The notes under the pieces are model-generated. The model had not been told where the DNA came from. It ran no database searches and saw nothing but the letters and a program-made list of their open reading frames with translations. Below are positions 9,101 to 17,513 of a stretch of DNA of 34,772 bases, piece after piece; positions within the stretch are counted from its first letter, which is position 1, and each line of letters begins with the position of its first letter. The DNA is from a virus. The stretch lies in IMG/VR virus record IMGVR_UViG_3300029263_001075, positions 1 through 34,772 of that record; one strand, 5' to 3'. A program made the translations under genes and the position numbers.

Positions 9101-10821
9101 CTATCTTGATCTCCTATTACTACTTTAAGTAAACTGTTAGATACATCATTTCCACCTATAAAGTTTTTAAGTGGGTTTGCCACACTCGTAACTGGATATG
9201 TTTCTATATCAACAAACATTTCTGGATAATTTATATCCATTTTAAAGTTTAATTGATTAAACCTAGATCCAGTAAAACGTGATTTAATATAAACAGTATT
9301 ATCATTATAGCTTGCTGAAAAGAATCTCTTACCTTCATCTATACCAAAATTAATTGCAGATGTAATAGCTTTTGCAACTTCCTCTAATGAACCCTCCGGG
9401 TTAAAAAATCTTTGATTTGATTTACCAGGTGTTGGTACTAATGTAGCAGAAGCAACAATATTACCAGTTAGGTTTACGCCATCATAAAAAGATATACTAG
9501 CACCATCTTGAATATTATCTAAAATCTTTAAATACATCTGTGCATATCCCTTATGCCCAAGAACGCTTGCGTTTGCAAAAGTATCAGGTGTCTTATATCC
9601 AGTTAATAAAGATATATCTATTTTTTTATCAAATAATCTTAACTGATCTGTTCCCCATAATGATCCTTTTTTAAGTGTATGAAAATTATCTAATTTATCT
9701 TTTACATAAAATATTGACTCTACCTCATCTACTCTCGTAGGTGTTGGTATTCCAGTAATTGTTGTAGTTTTCGTAGGATCTAAGAAAAGTAAAATACCTT
9801 CTTTGTTTGTTATTTCAAATGGTGTATTTAAAGATTGTGATACCTCAGTTATAGTTTTAATTTTTGGTAATTGTGATCTTTCAGTATTTTTAAAAAAACC
9901 AATTCCTGATAAATCAAAGTTACCCTCCTCGACTTCATTAACATACATACCAAAGTAACGATTAATTGAATAATCCTTTGCATTAGGATCATCAAACAAA
10001 AATTCCATATTTAATAAGTTAGCTAATAAAATACCGTTATTTTGAAAACCTTGAGTAAATACATACTCATTTTGCATAATGGTAGCATCTTTCGTAACTA
10101 AATCATTGTATGCATAACTACCGCTACTAGTAAAGCCTCCATTTTTATAAGATATACCATTCCATAAAATAGGCTCATCCTTTCTCCATGTTATATTTAA
10201 TGGAACCTCTGGAAATTCTTCTTGATTTCTATAATTTCTAATGTATGAACCTAATGCAGTACCTTCAGTTAAATCAAACGTTTTAATTGCAGTACAATTT
10301 TCTAATACTTGTTTTGAAAATTTACTTGCAGTTTGTGCATCAATTGTGCTATTAGGTGTATTTTCAATAATAGCATTTACCTTATTTACAGCAGAAGGAT
10401 CGTCTAACCTAAAAATTACAAATGAATTCGGTATTTGTTCATTTAACCACAGGGGTGCTAGCATCCCTAAGCTTTGTGAATAAGATTCAGATGCAATTGA
10501 CCTAGTCCCAGCACAATAAAACATTTCATATTGATTACCATACTCAGATAACACAGAAGTATCTTCATATTCTTGAAATACTTCGTATGCTGATTCAATA
10601 GGAAACTTTCCACTGTTAAAAAACCGATACACATCTCTATCATATGTATCCGATCCATCAACCTTAAATGCTTTATATCGTTGAGCAGATAGCGCAGTGT
10701 TAGCACTAAATGAATCTAAATAAATATCTGTTCCATCAGATACTAATTTAACATTACCAGTTAATTTAGGGTTAGTTCTAATTACACTATATGATGCTTT
10801 ATCTAATAGTTTTTCAGCCAT
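6118..10821 (-). CDS. Very large baseplate or tail-fibre structural protein (1567 aa)
   Basis: This is the longest gene in the window. The N-terminus (RTNPKLTGNVKLVSDGTDIY) has a pattern I associate with giant virion proteins of large myophages, but I cannot give a firm family name. The body is beta-rich with many Asn/Gly/Tyr turns and no enzyme motif. Near the C-terminus, residues 1516-1526 (LNNLQKITAGL) match a motif at the end of the 1277-aa neighbour (LNDLEKVIAGL). The gene has its own promoter-like box and a 10-bp hairpin directly before the start (10823-10862), unlike most genes here. Position after the wedge genes and before the collagen-like fibre suggests an outer baseplate or fibre-base part, by analogy with T4 gp9-gp12 placement. 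Confidence 0.75.
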   Translation of the reverse strand: MAEKLLDKASYSVIRTNPKLTGNVKLVSDGTDIYLDSFSANTALSAQRYKAFKVDGSDTYDRDVYRFFNSGKFPIESAYEVFQEYEDTSVLSEYGNQYEMFYCAGTRSIASESYSQSLGMLAPLWLNEQIPNSFVIFRLDDPSAVNKVNAIIENTPNSTIDAQTASKFSKQVLENCTAIKTFDLTEGTALGSYIRNYRNQEEFPEVPLNITWRKDEPILWNGISYKNGGFTSSGSYAYNDLVTKDATIMQNEYVFTQGFQNNGILLANLLNMEFLFDDPNAKDYSINRYFGMYVNEVEEGNFDLSGIGFFKNTERSQLPKIKTITEVSQSLNTPFEITNKEGILLFLDPTKTTTITGIPTPTRVDEVESIFYVKDKLDNFHTLKKGSLWGTDQLRLFDKKIDISLLTGYKTPDTFANASVLGHKGYAQMYLKILDNIQDGASISFYDGVNLTGNIVASATLVPTPGKSNQRFFNPEGSLEEVAKAITSAINFGIDEGKRFFSASYNDNTVYIKSRFTGSRFNQLNFKMDINYPEMFVDIETYPVTSVANPLKNFIGGNDVSNSLLKVVIGDQDRFIKGNFVQTTGGFTTIGNWVPYTDEPIYSPAGVIIGYTDVDKYVIITCDDNQLMVTRSNQVALYSDYKPSFGRFSFFDVRDFDSDFYSTLYSEEGELQSEDSEYNQSVPGSNPPNYTGISSNPDIRGFYDNGGFFNLIGLLKDSNPENESQGYISSEYTRLEENFLTSQATSSRIIPYINKWSWLNDGKDVRNHPYRLDLSEAFGLNNFAPSKYDRGQVASGYTHEWYYLSEFPQYFTTNSIKASWSYIDTAPTDSILANPLTGQAYVPGTFQRTDKDLFNDYFIVQRFTTGGITEIDRQLRYGRFSGGNNQNFAEAFLRGVRIIAKPKAIGNEKPDFNARSLSYVQNGNFNDYRFSAILVPNAPDKPETEIKFIKNDKWKTVVMFISLNFDEPCINGPGAQSIIDRTSLYSLNSKYKVDASCAPVSPSIPAGYLDGNMQGAINFASSYYDVTVDEFRINGIPDANGIPTRFFDDITVGLNGEYSPIQFVVGTTTFTITGITSIISQNQLLASAVTASPFGFPPIGYNIPSYNPSRNLLEAATYKTLGGGYNAYENRLTNIGFAEIFDSVNQGNPIVIYETIDSSGNRVLNSDGSLSQTFGIELRSQEDILKSVYIGILPDPAKPTVFNLTDVIGFDLSLQTKPRITPIARHAGYYQPTALSILSFRDPYENIDFNSGITGGVDDEAYKLKVLELCKWSNTQFNSADDNFGQLQNFFYHKVNEQDPSTILELSADSAFSSLYPLIQEIGIDYKDFYVFSSNWEPSYFIKSIDKTLIESIIGTRSMKEKKSFFGSKYLKVPEEILLETFSPDPFIKAAIKQPDLINGTFMHQDISSVIINKPVINTVGINNTRAIKKQASPPVINFYLLIQKQLKEFLFQPIKDEFLKYVNPLFGWGDLETLDDDVNRYIEENILKLYKVNNVDVYTLASRSDVPSDFSTAKLNNLQKITAGLSINNNVSSKTINTNPFDLRLIYNKRTGFSESFGFSVTIVKK

Positions 10822-10822
10822 A

Positions 10823-10862
10823 TTTATCTTTTACTTTTTTTATATATTCACCAAAAGATAAA
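10823..10862 (-). promoter_or_regulatory. Hairpin with promoter-like box in its loop, before the 1567-aa gene
   Basis: On the transcribed strand, TTTATCTTTT (10862-10853) and AAAAGATAAA (10832-10823) are perfect 10-bp reverse complements, extended by one G-U pair. The loop holds AATATATAAA (10848-10839). The 3' arm ends 1 nt before the ATG at 10821. RNA read through from the 1277-aa gene could fold and hide the start. RNA begun about 6 nt past the box would lack the 5' arm. No U-tract follows, so it does not look like a terminator. Confidence 0.65.
10839..10848 (-). promoter_or_regulatory. T4-late-like promoter box AATATATAAA
   Basis: This is an exact copy of the recurring 10-mer, preceded by G as at the amidoligase and gp25 genes. 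It lies 18 nt before the ATG of the 1567-aa gene. If it is used like a T4 late promoter, RNA would start near 10833 and give a leader of about 12 nt. Confidence 0.55.
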
Positions 10863-10873
10863 GTTAAAATGTA

Positions 10874-13800
10874 CTAGGCGTTAATTCCGTTAAAGTTTAA
10901 TGTGCTTCTTCCGCCTACTGCTGTTTGGTTTATTGAAGGTCTTAATCCTGCTATTACTTTTTCCAAATCATTTAAGCCTTTAGTAACGGTTGCTTTAGGG
11001 AATATATCAATACTTAATCTATCAGATCTATATTTAGCAAATACCTCAATGTCAAATTGATATACATCCGAATTATTAGGGTAGATATCAAATCCTATTT
11101 TTTTAGAATAGGTTAGGTTAACAGTAGCTCCTGATGTATCACCAGAAACATTACCTAAACCAGTACTTGAAACTGTACCAAAATAATCAGTCATTCTATA
11201 TTGGAAAACTAGTGGAATATTTAATGAATTCTGTTGACCAAATTGAACTAATTCTTTAGACTGAATAGAATCACCGTCTACTTGAATATTTTCATGCTGG
11301 TCAGCTGAAATAAACAAATATGAACCACATGATTTTTTACCTAATGTAAATTGATCAAAGCCTTCAAATGAATTTTTTGCATTCCTACTAAAATTAACAA
11401 AATTAGGATCGGTTGATAACCATAATGGATTTAGTGCCGCTGATGTCATAGATGGGCTAGCCTCCCAAGGTTGTGTAGTGTTAAATGATATTGCTGGTGT
11501 TGCAGCCACTAGTGCTGTAAGATCTGCTAAGTTTTCATTTAAATATATTGCTTGTTCTTTTCCACTAGGATCATCTATTTTTAGTGGGGCAAATTTAGAT
11601 TGTCTAAATAATACCGCAGCCGTACCATTACCTGTAGAAGTTGTCATATCAATACCACCTACTGGAAGTGCTGCTGATAGAGTAGTAATATCTCCAGTTA
11701 AAGATTCATATGCAGTTTTATATGCATCATAATTAGTTAAAAAAGGATGGGCAATGCTTATGCCTAATACATCATCACTAACTGGGTAAGCTGCTACTGT
11801 TGTTGGTAAACCAAGACCTGTAAAACCACCAGCCCAAATAAATTGTGTTGACGGCGATCCTGTTGGGCTATAAAATGTATCATTAAAATTTTCTATTGTA
11901 TCTAAATTAATAGTATACTCTTTATCTATTGGGTTTATATAATTATAAAAATTCTCATCAGCAGATACATCACTATACCTACCATAAATAAACTGATTTT
12001 TATTTTGTGTTGATTGATATGGTGCAATAGAAACAGTTTGCCCATACCTTGTGGTTGCCGTAACTGTTGGGTTTGTTAATAGTAAAGGAGTAATATCATA
12101 TTTTCTAATAGTATTATAATCCTGATCATCAGCCCTGTATGTAGCCCTACCATCCTTTTGATTAATTGAACTATTATTTAACCATGAGTAAGTAGCTGGC
12201 AAAATTGTTGAACCATTGTTGATATCATTAGTAGAATACCCTGGGTTTTCGGACTGCTTTACCATTCTATTCCTATTACCAGTAATTCTTGCTATTAATT
12301 GAAGTACCGTTTGATCTTTGTTTGCAATATTAATAAAATAAGTTTTTGAAATCACAGCGCCTCTTGGATCATCCAAGCTGCTAACTTCTTGAGAATAAAA
12401 TCCTGCAAAAACCTTAGTTACTGAATTCCTTCTTAAGCTTATAGTATTTCCTTGATCATCTACTAGTGTAGTGTTTAATTCACCTTGTGCATTACTTAAT
12501 ATTTCTGCAAATAAATCTAATTGATTTTGCATTTCATTTAACTTAGTAAATAAATCAATAGGTGTTTGGTTTTCAGATAAAAAACCAGAAGCAATTACTG
12601 GTGATGAATGTGCATAATAAGTTTCGTTTGCAGTAAATGAACTACTTAAGTGAGTATTTAATCCTCTTGCCTCTAAGTCTTCTTCTAAAGAAACTTTTGC
12701 AAGATCTTCTTGGTTTTGTTCAAGTATAGATTCAATAGCATTATCAGAACTTAAATCTGTTGGAAATTCAACCCTCACTGATAAACTCCATTCACTTTCC
12801 AGTGGATTAGCTGGCCAACCTGCCTCAGAAATAGACTTAACTTGTATTTCTACTTGCTCGCCTTTTCTAATAGGAATATCTAATTGATTAATGTTTACAG
12901 AATCAGCATTATCATCATCAATAGGAGTCCATTCATATAAACCAGTTATGGTATTTTTTGTCCTAGGTCTTAGTACACTATCTATTATTACATAATTAGA
13001 AAATGCGCCTTGGCTTGCACCACTCCCATCAGTAAATGTAAACTGATCAACTGGATTAGCTGCGCCATCAGCTGAAAGATATCTATATCTATATCTAAAT
13101 TTTACAATATCTTGTACACCTGTAGATGGAGAAGACTTTTCTTCAGGCATTGCCCAGAATCCTCTAACTCTATATTTAGGAGTTATGCTATTTACAGAAT
13201 TATCCTTTGCAGATGCATCTATCTCAGTTACTACCGAAGCATATAAGCTAGCCTGTGAAGATCTTTCTATAATAAGCCCTTGTAATGCATTTTTATCTGC
13301 ATCCCTCTCAACTTCAGTTGAATAATTTGTTGTTTGTATTCTTGTTCTACTTTGTGAAATTGCAACATCTAATTCAGATAAGGTTGCTTGGACTGTATTT
13401 TTTTGATTATTTAAATCTTGTAATTGAACAACAGAATCTGAATTACTAACTTGACCATTTACTAATGATACACTAAAATCACCAGCTGCTATAGCTGGAG
13501 CATTTGGGGTTAACCCTTCTCTACTTGTAGGTATTTTATCTTGTGCAAAAGATAAAAGATATCTACCAAAATCAACAGCGTTTTGTTGATAGTAATCTGC
13601 AAGGGACTGTTGATTGCCACTTGTATCTATTGTTGTTAAATCGTTTGTATAAAAACCACTACCAGGTGACCAATTAACAGCAGGTATTTTAGAATCTGGA
13701 TCAATCGGTTTTATAAAAGTAACACATCTTTCATTAAAGCCTACTGTAACATCTACTGCTAAAGTATCATTTAATAAAGATCCTATTTTTAAAACATCTG

Positions 13801-14707
13801 CGCCAATACTTATAGTTCTTGACCCTTCCTGTAATCTTACAATAACAGAATTTGTACTAGTGTCAATTTGTGTTACTGTGTACCTAGTATCAATTGGCGT
13901 GGATATTACCTCTAGGCTATCACCAACTTTAAGTTGTATAGTATCAGTAAAATCAGCCTCTGAATCGGTATAAAATATTTTATTTAACTTATATAATTTC
14001 TGTGCTACTGTTTGCGCAATACCATTAACAGTCTCTGTTACACTTTCTTCTCCTATTCTTACTACACTAAACTTACCAGAATATCTTTTGTCTCTTGGAG
14101 GTAAATCTACAACAGCCTCGTCTAATACATATGATATATTCTTTTCTACAATTTCTTGTAAGAATGTATCATTACTAATTGCTGCATTTCCATTATAAGT
14201 TGAATCAAAGAAATTAATTTTACTCTGTGAATTAACATCTAAAATATATCTTTGTACAATGGCTCTTTCGGTATCAATAGGTGCCTGTCCTGTAATATCA
14301 AAAGCAACATAAAGTAAAGGGTTTATTAATTCTTCAAAAAACCAATTAGGTTTAATATCAAATTCATTAATTGAATTTAGTGAAGTTAAATCTTGTGCTT
14401 CTGTTGGTAACTTTGCTAAAACTAATTTCCTAAAAGTGCCATCAGGTAATCTTATAGAACTATTACTATCATTAAAATTAGTAAGAGTATTAATGTTTGT
14501 ATTTAATCTATCAACTGAATTTTTAAGAAAGCCAAAACTTGGAATAGTAAGCCTAGCATTTGTACCATCTTGATTTTGAATATTAACAGTTACAGAATCC
14601 CTGCTTGATGTAATCGCTTGGTTAACTTTCTCAAAGCTCTCCAGTGAATTGTTAAAGAGTCTTAACAATTCTGGTAGCATTGTCTGTATTGAATTATTTT
14701 CAGCCAT
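10874..14707 (-). CDS. Large baseplate/tail structural protein with coiled coil and fibronectin III-like segment (1277 aa)
   Basis: The N-terminus (about 1-80) is helical. Residues about 425-495 are coiled-coil-like (LQDLNNQKNTVQATLSEL). Residues about 508-648 have a fibronectin type III-like strand pattern (KYRVRGFWAMPE, then VEIQVKSISEAGWPANPLES), the kind of module found in phage central and side fibres. A second helical stretch at about 725-750 precedes a long beta-rich C-terminal half. The last 33 residues contain LNDLEKVIAGL, shared with the 1567-aa neighbour. There is no catalytic motif. The start has the leader CCTAGATAATG and lies 23 nt after the 704-aa gene. A role in the outer baseplate or fibre network is inferred from size, modules and neighbours. 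Confidence 0.75.
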   Translation of the reverse strand: MAENNSIQTMLPELLRLFNNSLESFEKVNQAITSSRDSVTVNIQNQDGTNARLTIPSFGFLKNSVDRLNTNINTLTNFNDSNSSIRLPDGTFRKLVLAKLPTEAQDLTSLNSINEFDIKPNWFFEELINPLLYVAFDITGQAPIDTERAIVQRYILDVNSQSKINFFDSTYNGNAAISNDTFLQEIVEKNISYVLDEAVVDLPPRDKRYSGKFSVVRIGEESVTETVNGIAQTVAQKLYKLNKIFYTDSEADFTDTIQLKVGDSLEVISTPIDTRYTVTQIDTSTNSVIVRLQEGSRTISIGADVLKIGSLLNDTLAVDVTVGFNERCVTFIKPIDPDSKIPAVNWSPGSGFYTNDLTTIDTSGNQQSLADYYQQNAVDFGRYLLSFAQDKIPTSREGLTPNAPAIAAGDFSVSLVNGQVSNSDSVVQLQDLNNQKNTVQATLSELDVAISQSRTRIQTTNYSTEVERDADKNALQGLIIERSSQASLYASVVTEIDASAKDNSVNSITPKYRVRGFWAMPEEKSSPSTGVQDIVKFRYRYRYLSADGAANPVDQFTFTDGSGASQGAFSNYVIIDSVLRPRTKNTITGLYEWTPIDDDNADSVNINQLDIPIRKGEQVEIQVKSISEAGWPANPLESEWSLSVRVEFPTDLSSDNAIESILEQNQEDLAKVSLEEDLEARGLNTHLSSSFTANETYYAHSSPVIASGFLSENQTPIDLFTKLNEMQNQLDLFAEILSNAQGELNTTLVDDQGNTISLRRNSVTKVFAGFYSQEVSSLDDPRGAVISKTYFINIANKDQTVLQLIARITGNRNRMVKQSENPGYSTNDINNGSTILPATYSWLNNSSINQKDGRATYRADDQDYNTIRKYDITPLLLTNPTVTATTRYGQTVSIAPYQSTQNKNQFIYGRYSDVSADENFYNYINPIDKEYTINLDTIENFNDTFYSPTGSPSTQFIWAGGFTGLGLPTTVAAYPVSDDVLGISIAHPFLTNYDAYKTAYESLTGDITTLSAALPVGGIDMTTSTGNGTAAVLFRQSKFAPLKIDDPSGKEQAIYLNENLADLTALVAATPAISFNTTQPWEASPSMTSAALNPLWLSTDPNFVNFSRNAKNSFEGFDQFTLGKKSCGSYLFISADQHENIQVDGDSIQSKELVQFGQQNSLNIPLVFQYRMTDYFGTVSSTGLGNVSGDTSGATVNLTYSKKIGFDIYPNNSDVYQFDIEVFAKYRSDRLSIDIFPKATVTKGLNDLEKVIAGLRPSINQTAVGGRSTLNFNGINA

Positions 14708-14730
14708 TATCTAGGTTTCAATTTTATTAT

Positions 14731-16845
14731 TTATTTAACTATATCATATACGAAAGTTAATACTCCTTGCTCTGTACAAATCAGATCAATAATTGGAATA
14801 TTACTTAAGTCCGTGTTCGGTATAGTTGCAGCTAATTTACCAAATGAACCATTATTTAGTCTACTTGGTGCATCAGTGTATATTAGTATGTTTCTTGATC
14901 CTATTAAAGGAACATTATTAAATGTTAATCTTAATGTTTGCCCAGTTCTCCATTGAACATCAGTATCATTAATATAAATAGCTAAATTACCAGCAGCAGT
15001 ATTAATAGTATCTAATCGCAGCATATTTGTATATGTTGCTAAATCTGCAAACACTGATGGGTTAACTACATTTAAATTTAATGGTGCAGTTGCTGTAATT
15101 TGAATATCACTATTATCTAAAGGTACTATTAAATTATATGCTTGCACGTTATTTGATATTTGTATTTGATTAGGGGTATTAGTATTAACTGTAATACCAG
15201 TTCCTTGTCTAACCACATCTGTATTATATTGTAGTGTTGTAGCAACCTCACCATTTGCCAAAGACTGAATCTCATCAGAGTTTTTAGCAATTAAATCTAA
15301 TAATGTAGTACTACTTGCAAATGCTAATGATGCATTATCAATTTGAGTTTGTAAACTATTAATTTGAGATTGTAAAAATGCAGACGTACTAACAGAGTTG
15401 AGTGTATTTTCAACAGCGGCTAATCTAAGTTCTATATCAGTAATTTCTAATTGCTGTCTTTGGAATATTTGTGCTGATGCTTGTAATTGAGCAGTTGCAT
15501 CTGAAAATAATCCCATTGAAAAAGTATTATAATCATTTACAATAGTATCAATTCCAGCTGATCCAGGAGAAGCATCAAATCTTAAATTAATTTTAAAACC
15601 ATAACTGTTACCATTTTGCCCAGTTGTACGATTAGGTTTAAATTTTGGGTACCTTTGTATAAATCCACCATCAGTGGTAGGTGTTACATTATCCAATAAC
15701 AAAATACCATATAAATTAGTTTTTGTTTTATTTGAATCACTTAAGTCTACCATATCATAATAAACCAGCACTGCGTTAAATTCAAACGATTCGGCTAAAT
15801 CAGTTCCATTAAATTGTGGTATTGTACTTATAGTAGCATCTTGTACAATTTGTTGATAATCATTAGGATTAAAATCTACACTAATACCGTCCAGTTCACT
15901 TCTTACATATGCAGAACCGCTATAACCTGACGGGTTATTATAATCAGCAGGGTATTTTCTAATATTAACATTTAGTGGGCTTGTAAATGTATTAGGTTCT
16001 GTAAAATAAGAATCTACAGTATTAGGTGGTGTTGTTTCATCCATCCAGTTTGCATTAGGATCTGTATAACCAGCAGGCCCTGTACCTTGTAATGCCTCAT
16101 CATAATCATAAAATGCAAACATATCCAAACCTTGTGGGTGAACACTTGCAGAATTCCTACCAGCAATAAATTCATTACTACCTTGTATTTTTAATGAAGG
16201 TTGATAATTCGTATCAGATATAGAATCAAAGAGGACTGTAGGTGTTCTACCTACCTCTGTCGGTACATTAATATACAACTCAGTATACGCCTCTCCGGCC
16301 TTGTCTACATTATTTACAATATCAATTTCACCAATATATCTAACTACTCTGTTATAAATCCTAGTCCCAGCTGTAACCTGGTCTTCTTCAACAAACCTAG
16401 GGGTTGTTATACCACCAGCTTTTTCCAGAACAGTAGCTTCACGGAATCTCATTGCTCCGCACTCTTTAAGCCATTTAAAAAATACTCTCTCTGTTACAGT
16501 TAAGTTTGTTGTGTTGTCATACCCTGCATCACTAATTATAAGCTCCTCTAAATTAAGTGCGTAATTTTGAAGACTTTGTGTAAAATTAACATTAGGATCT
16601 GCCTTCAGTCCCCCATTCCAAATAGATCCGTCAATTGTATCAAACTGCATATAGTTTTCAAAATTACTAAATGTAGTTGGATCTAATTTATCAAAATCTG
16701 GTAAATTAAGAAGCACAAACTTAGAAAAGACTAATTTAAGATCATCATTATTGAGAGTCCTAGACAAGTCTCTAGCGGATGAAGAGAACGTGTAAAATGT
16801 TCCACCATCTGCTTGTGGGGTTCTGATTAAGGGCGTTGTTGCCAT
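14731..16845 (-). CDS. Baseplate/tail structural protein with central coiled coil (704 aa)
   Basis: Residues 1-430 form a large mixed domain (VFFKWLKECGAMRF at 121-134; LYGILLLDNV at 378-387). Residues about 450-510 are a clear coiled coil with regular Leu/Ile spacing (QQLEITDIELRLAAVENTL). The last 190 residues are beta-rich and resemble a fibre tip or carbohydrate-binding-type sandwich. This is consistent with a trimer held by the coiled coil. In T4 the genes after gp7 encode gp8-gp12, the outer wedge and short-fibre proteins, so an analogous role is plausible. The length and sequence do not let me equate it with gp8. The leader is TTAAAGATAAAAACTATAC before ATG. Confidence 0.75.
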   Translation of the reverse strand: MATTPLIRTPQADGGTFYTFSSSARDLSRTLNNDDLKLVFSKFVLLNLPDFDKLDPTTFSNFENYMQFDTIDGSIWNGGLKADPNVNFTQSLQNYALNLEELIISDAGYDNTTNLTVTERVFFKWLKECGAMRFREATVLEKAGGITTPRFVEEDQVTAGTRIYNRVVRYIGEIDIVNNVDKAGEAYTELYINVPTEVGRTPTVLFDSISDTNYQPSLKIQGSNEFIAGRNSASVHPQGLDMFAFYDYDEALQGTGPAGYTDPNANWMDETTPPNTVDSYFTEPNTFTSPLNVNIRKYPADYNNPSGYSGSAYVRSELDGISVDFNPNDYQQIVQDATISTIPQFNGTDLAESFEFNAVLVYYDMVDLSDSNKTKTNLYGILLLDNVTPTTDGGFIQRYPKFKPNRTTGQNGNSYGFKINLRFDASPGSAGIDTIVNDYNTFSMGLFSDATAQLQASAQIFQRQQLEITDIELRLAAVENTLNSVSTSAFLQSQINSLQTQIDNASLAFASSTTLLDLIAKNSDEIQSLANGEVATTLQYNTDVVRQGTGITVNTNTPNQIQISNNVQAYNLIVPLDNSDIQITATAPLNLNVVNPSVFADLATYTNMLRLDTINTAAGNLAIYINDTDVQWRTGQTLRLTFNNVPLIGSRNILIYTDAPSRLNNGSFGKLAATIPNTDLSNIPIIDLICTEQGVLTFVYDIVK

Positions 16846-16867
16846 GTATAGTTTTTATCTTTAATTA

Positions 16868-17512
16868 TTAATTGATCACGTATCCTTGTCCACCAACTAT
16901 AAACCAAACAGCGACGCCTGATCCATTATCGATTGCTAAAAGATGTACACTTTCTCCTAATGCATTTAATGTAATTTTATCCGTTGCTCCTGTTGTTACT
17001 AAGTTACTACTTACACCTTGTATTACAACACTACCAGTTCCTCCAACATTCATAAAGAATATTTCTTGTCCTATACTTCCACTATATAGTACTAAATTTA
17101 AATCTTGACCAGTAACTGTATTTCCACACCTATTCATCGTATATGCAGGGATTGCAGTACTAGTTCCAACATTAAGAGACATACCACCTCCCGCTAAAGT
17201 ATCATTAAGAGTAGATGGATTTGTATCATTTCTAAATATTCCACCACCTGTCATATTTAAATTACCAGTCATTTTAACATTTGTTAAAATATCAAAAGTA
17301 CTAGCATTAATATCAAGTAATATTGTACTTAAACCAACCCTCAGTGCTTCAGTTGAAAGATTGTTTAAATTTGTAATCGTACCAGCAGATGGAGCAAAGT
17401 ATGTTTCCATTGCATTAATCTCACTAGCTAGAACATTAAAGTTATCATTAATAACTAACCTCGATCCAGATAAGGAATCGGTTCCTAAAATTTCTGTTAT
17501 GCTAATTGCCAT
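16868..17512 (-). CDS. Short fibre-like protein sharing an N-terminal anchor with the collagen-like fibre
   Basis: A 214-aa protein. Residues 1-28 (MAISITEILGTDSLSGSRLV, then INDNFNVL) match the start of the 831-aa collagen-like protein at nearly every position of the first 15 residues, and both carry an NFN motif soon after. The rest is strand-rich with Gly/Asn turns (NVKMTGNLNMTGGGIFRN), like a short beta-helix, and ends in a small beta domain (VHLLAIDNGSGVAVWFIVGG). It starts 1 nt after the stop of the 1385-aa gene and has an upstream TAAATATAAA box. It is probably a small fibre, spike or capping protein docked at the same kind of site as the 831-aa fibre. Confidence 0.7.
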   Translation of the reverse strand: MAISITEILGTDSLSGSRLVINDNFNVLASEINAMETYFAPSAGTITNLNNLSTEALRVGLSTILLDINASTFDILTNVKMTGNLNMTGGGIFRNDTNPSTLNDTLAGGGMSLNVGTSTAIPAYTMNRCGNTVTGQDLNLVLYSGSIGQEIFFMNVGGTGSVVIQGVSSNLVTTGATDKITLNALGESVHLLAIDNGSGVAVWFIVGGQGYVIN

Positions 17513-17513
17513 T

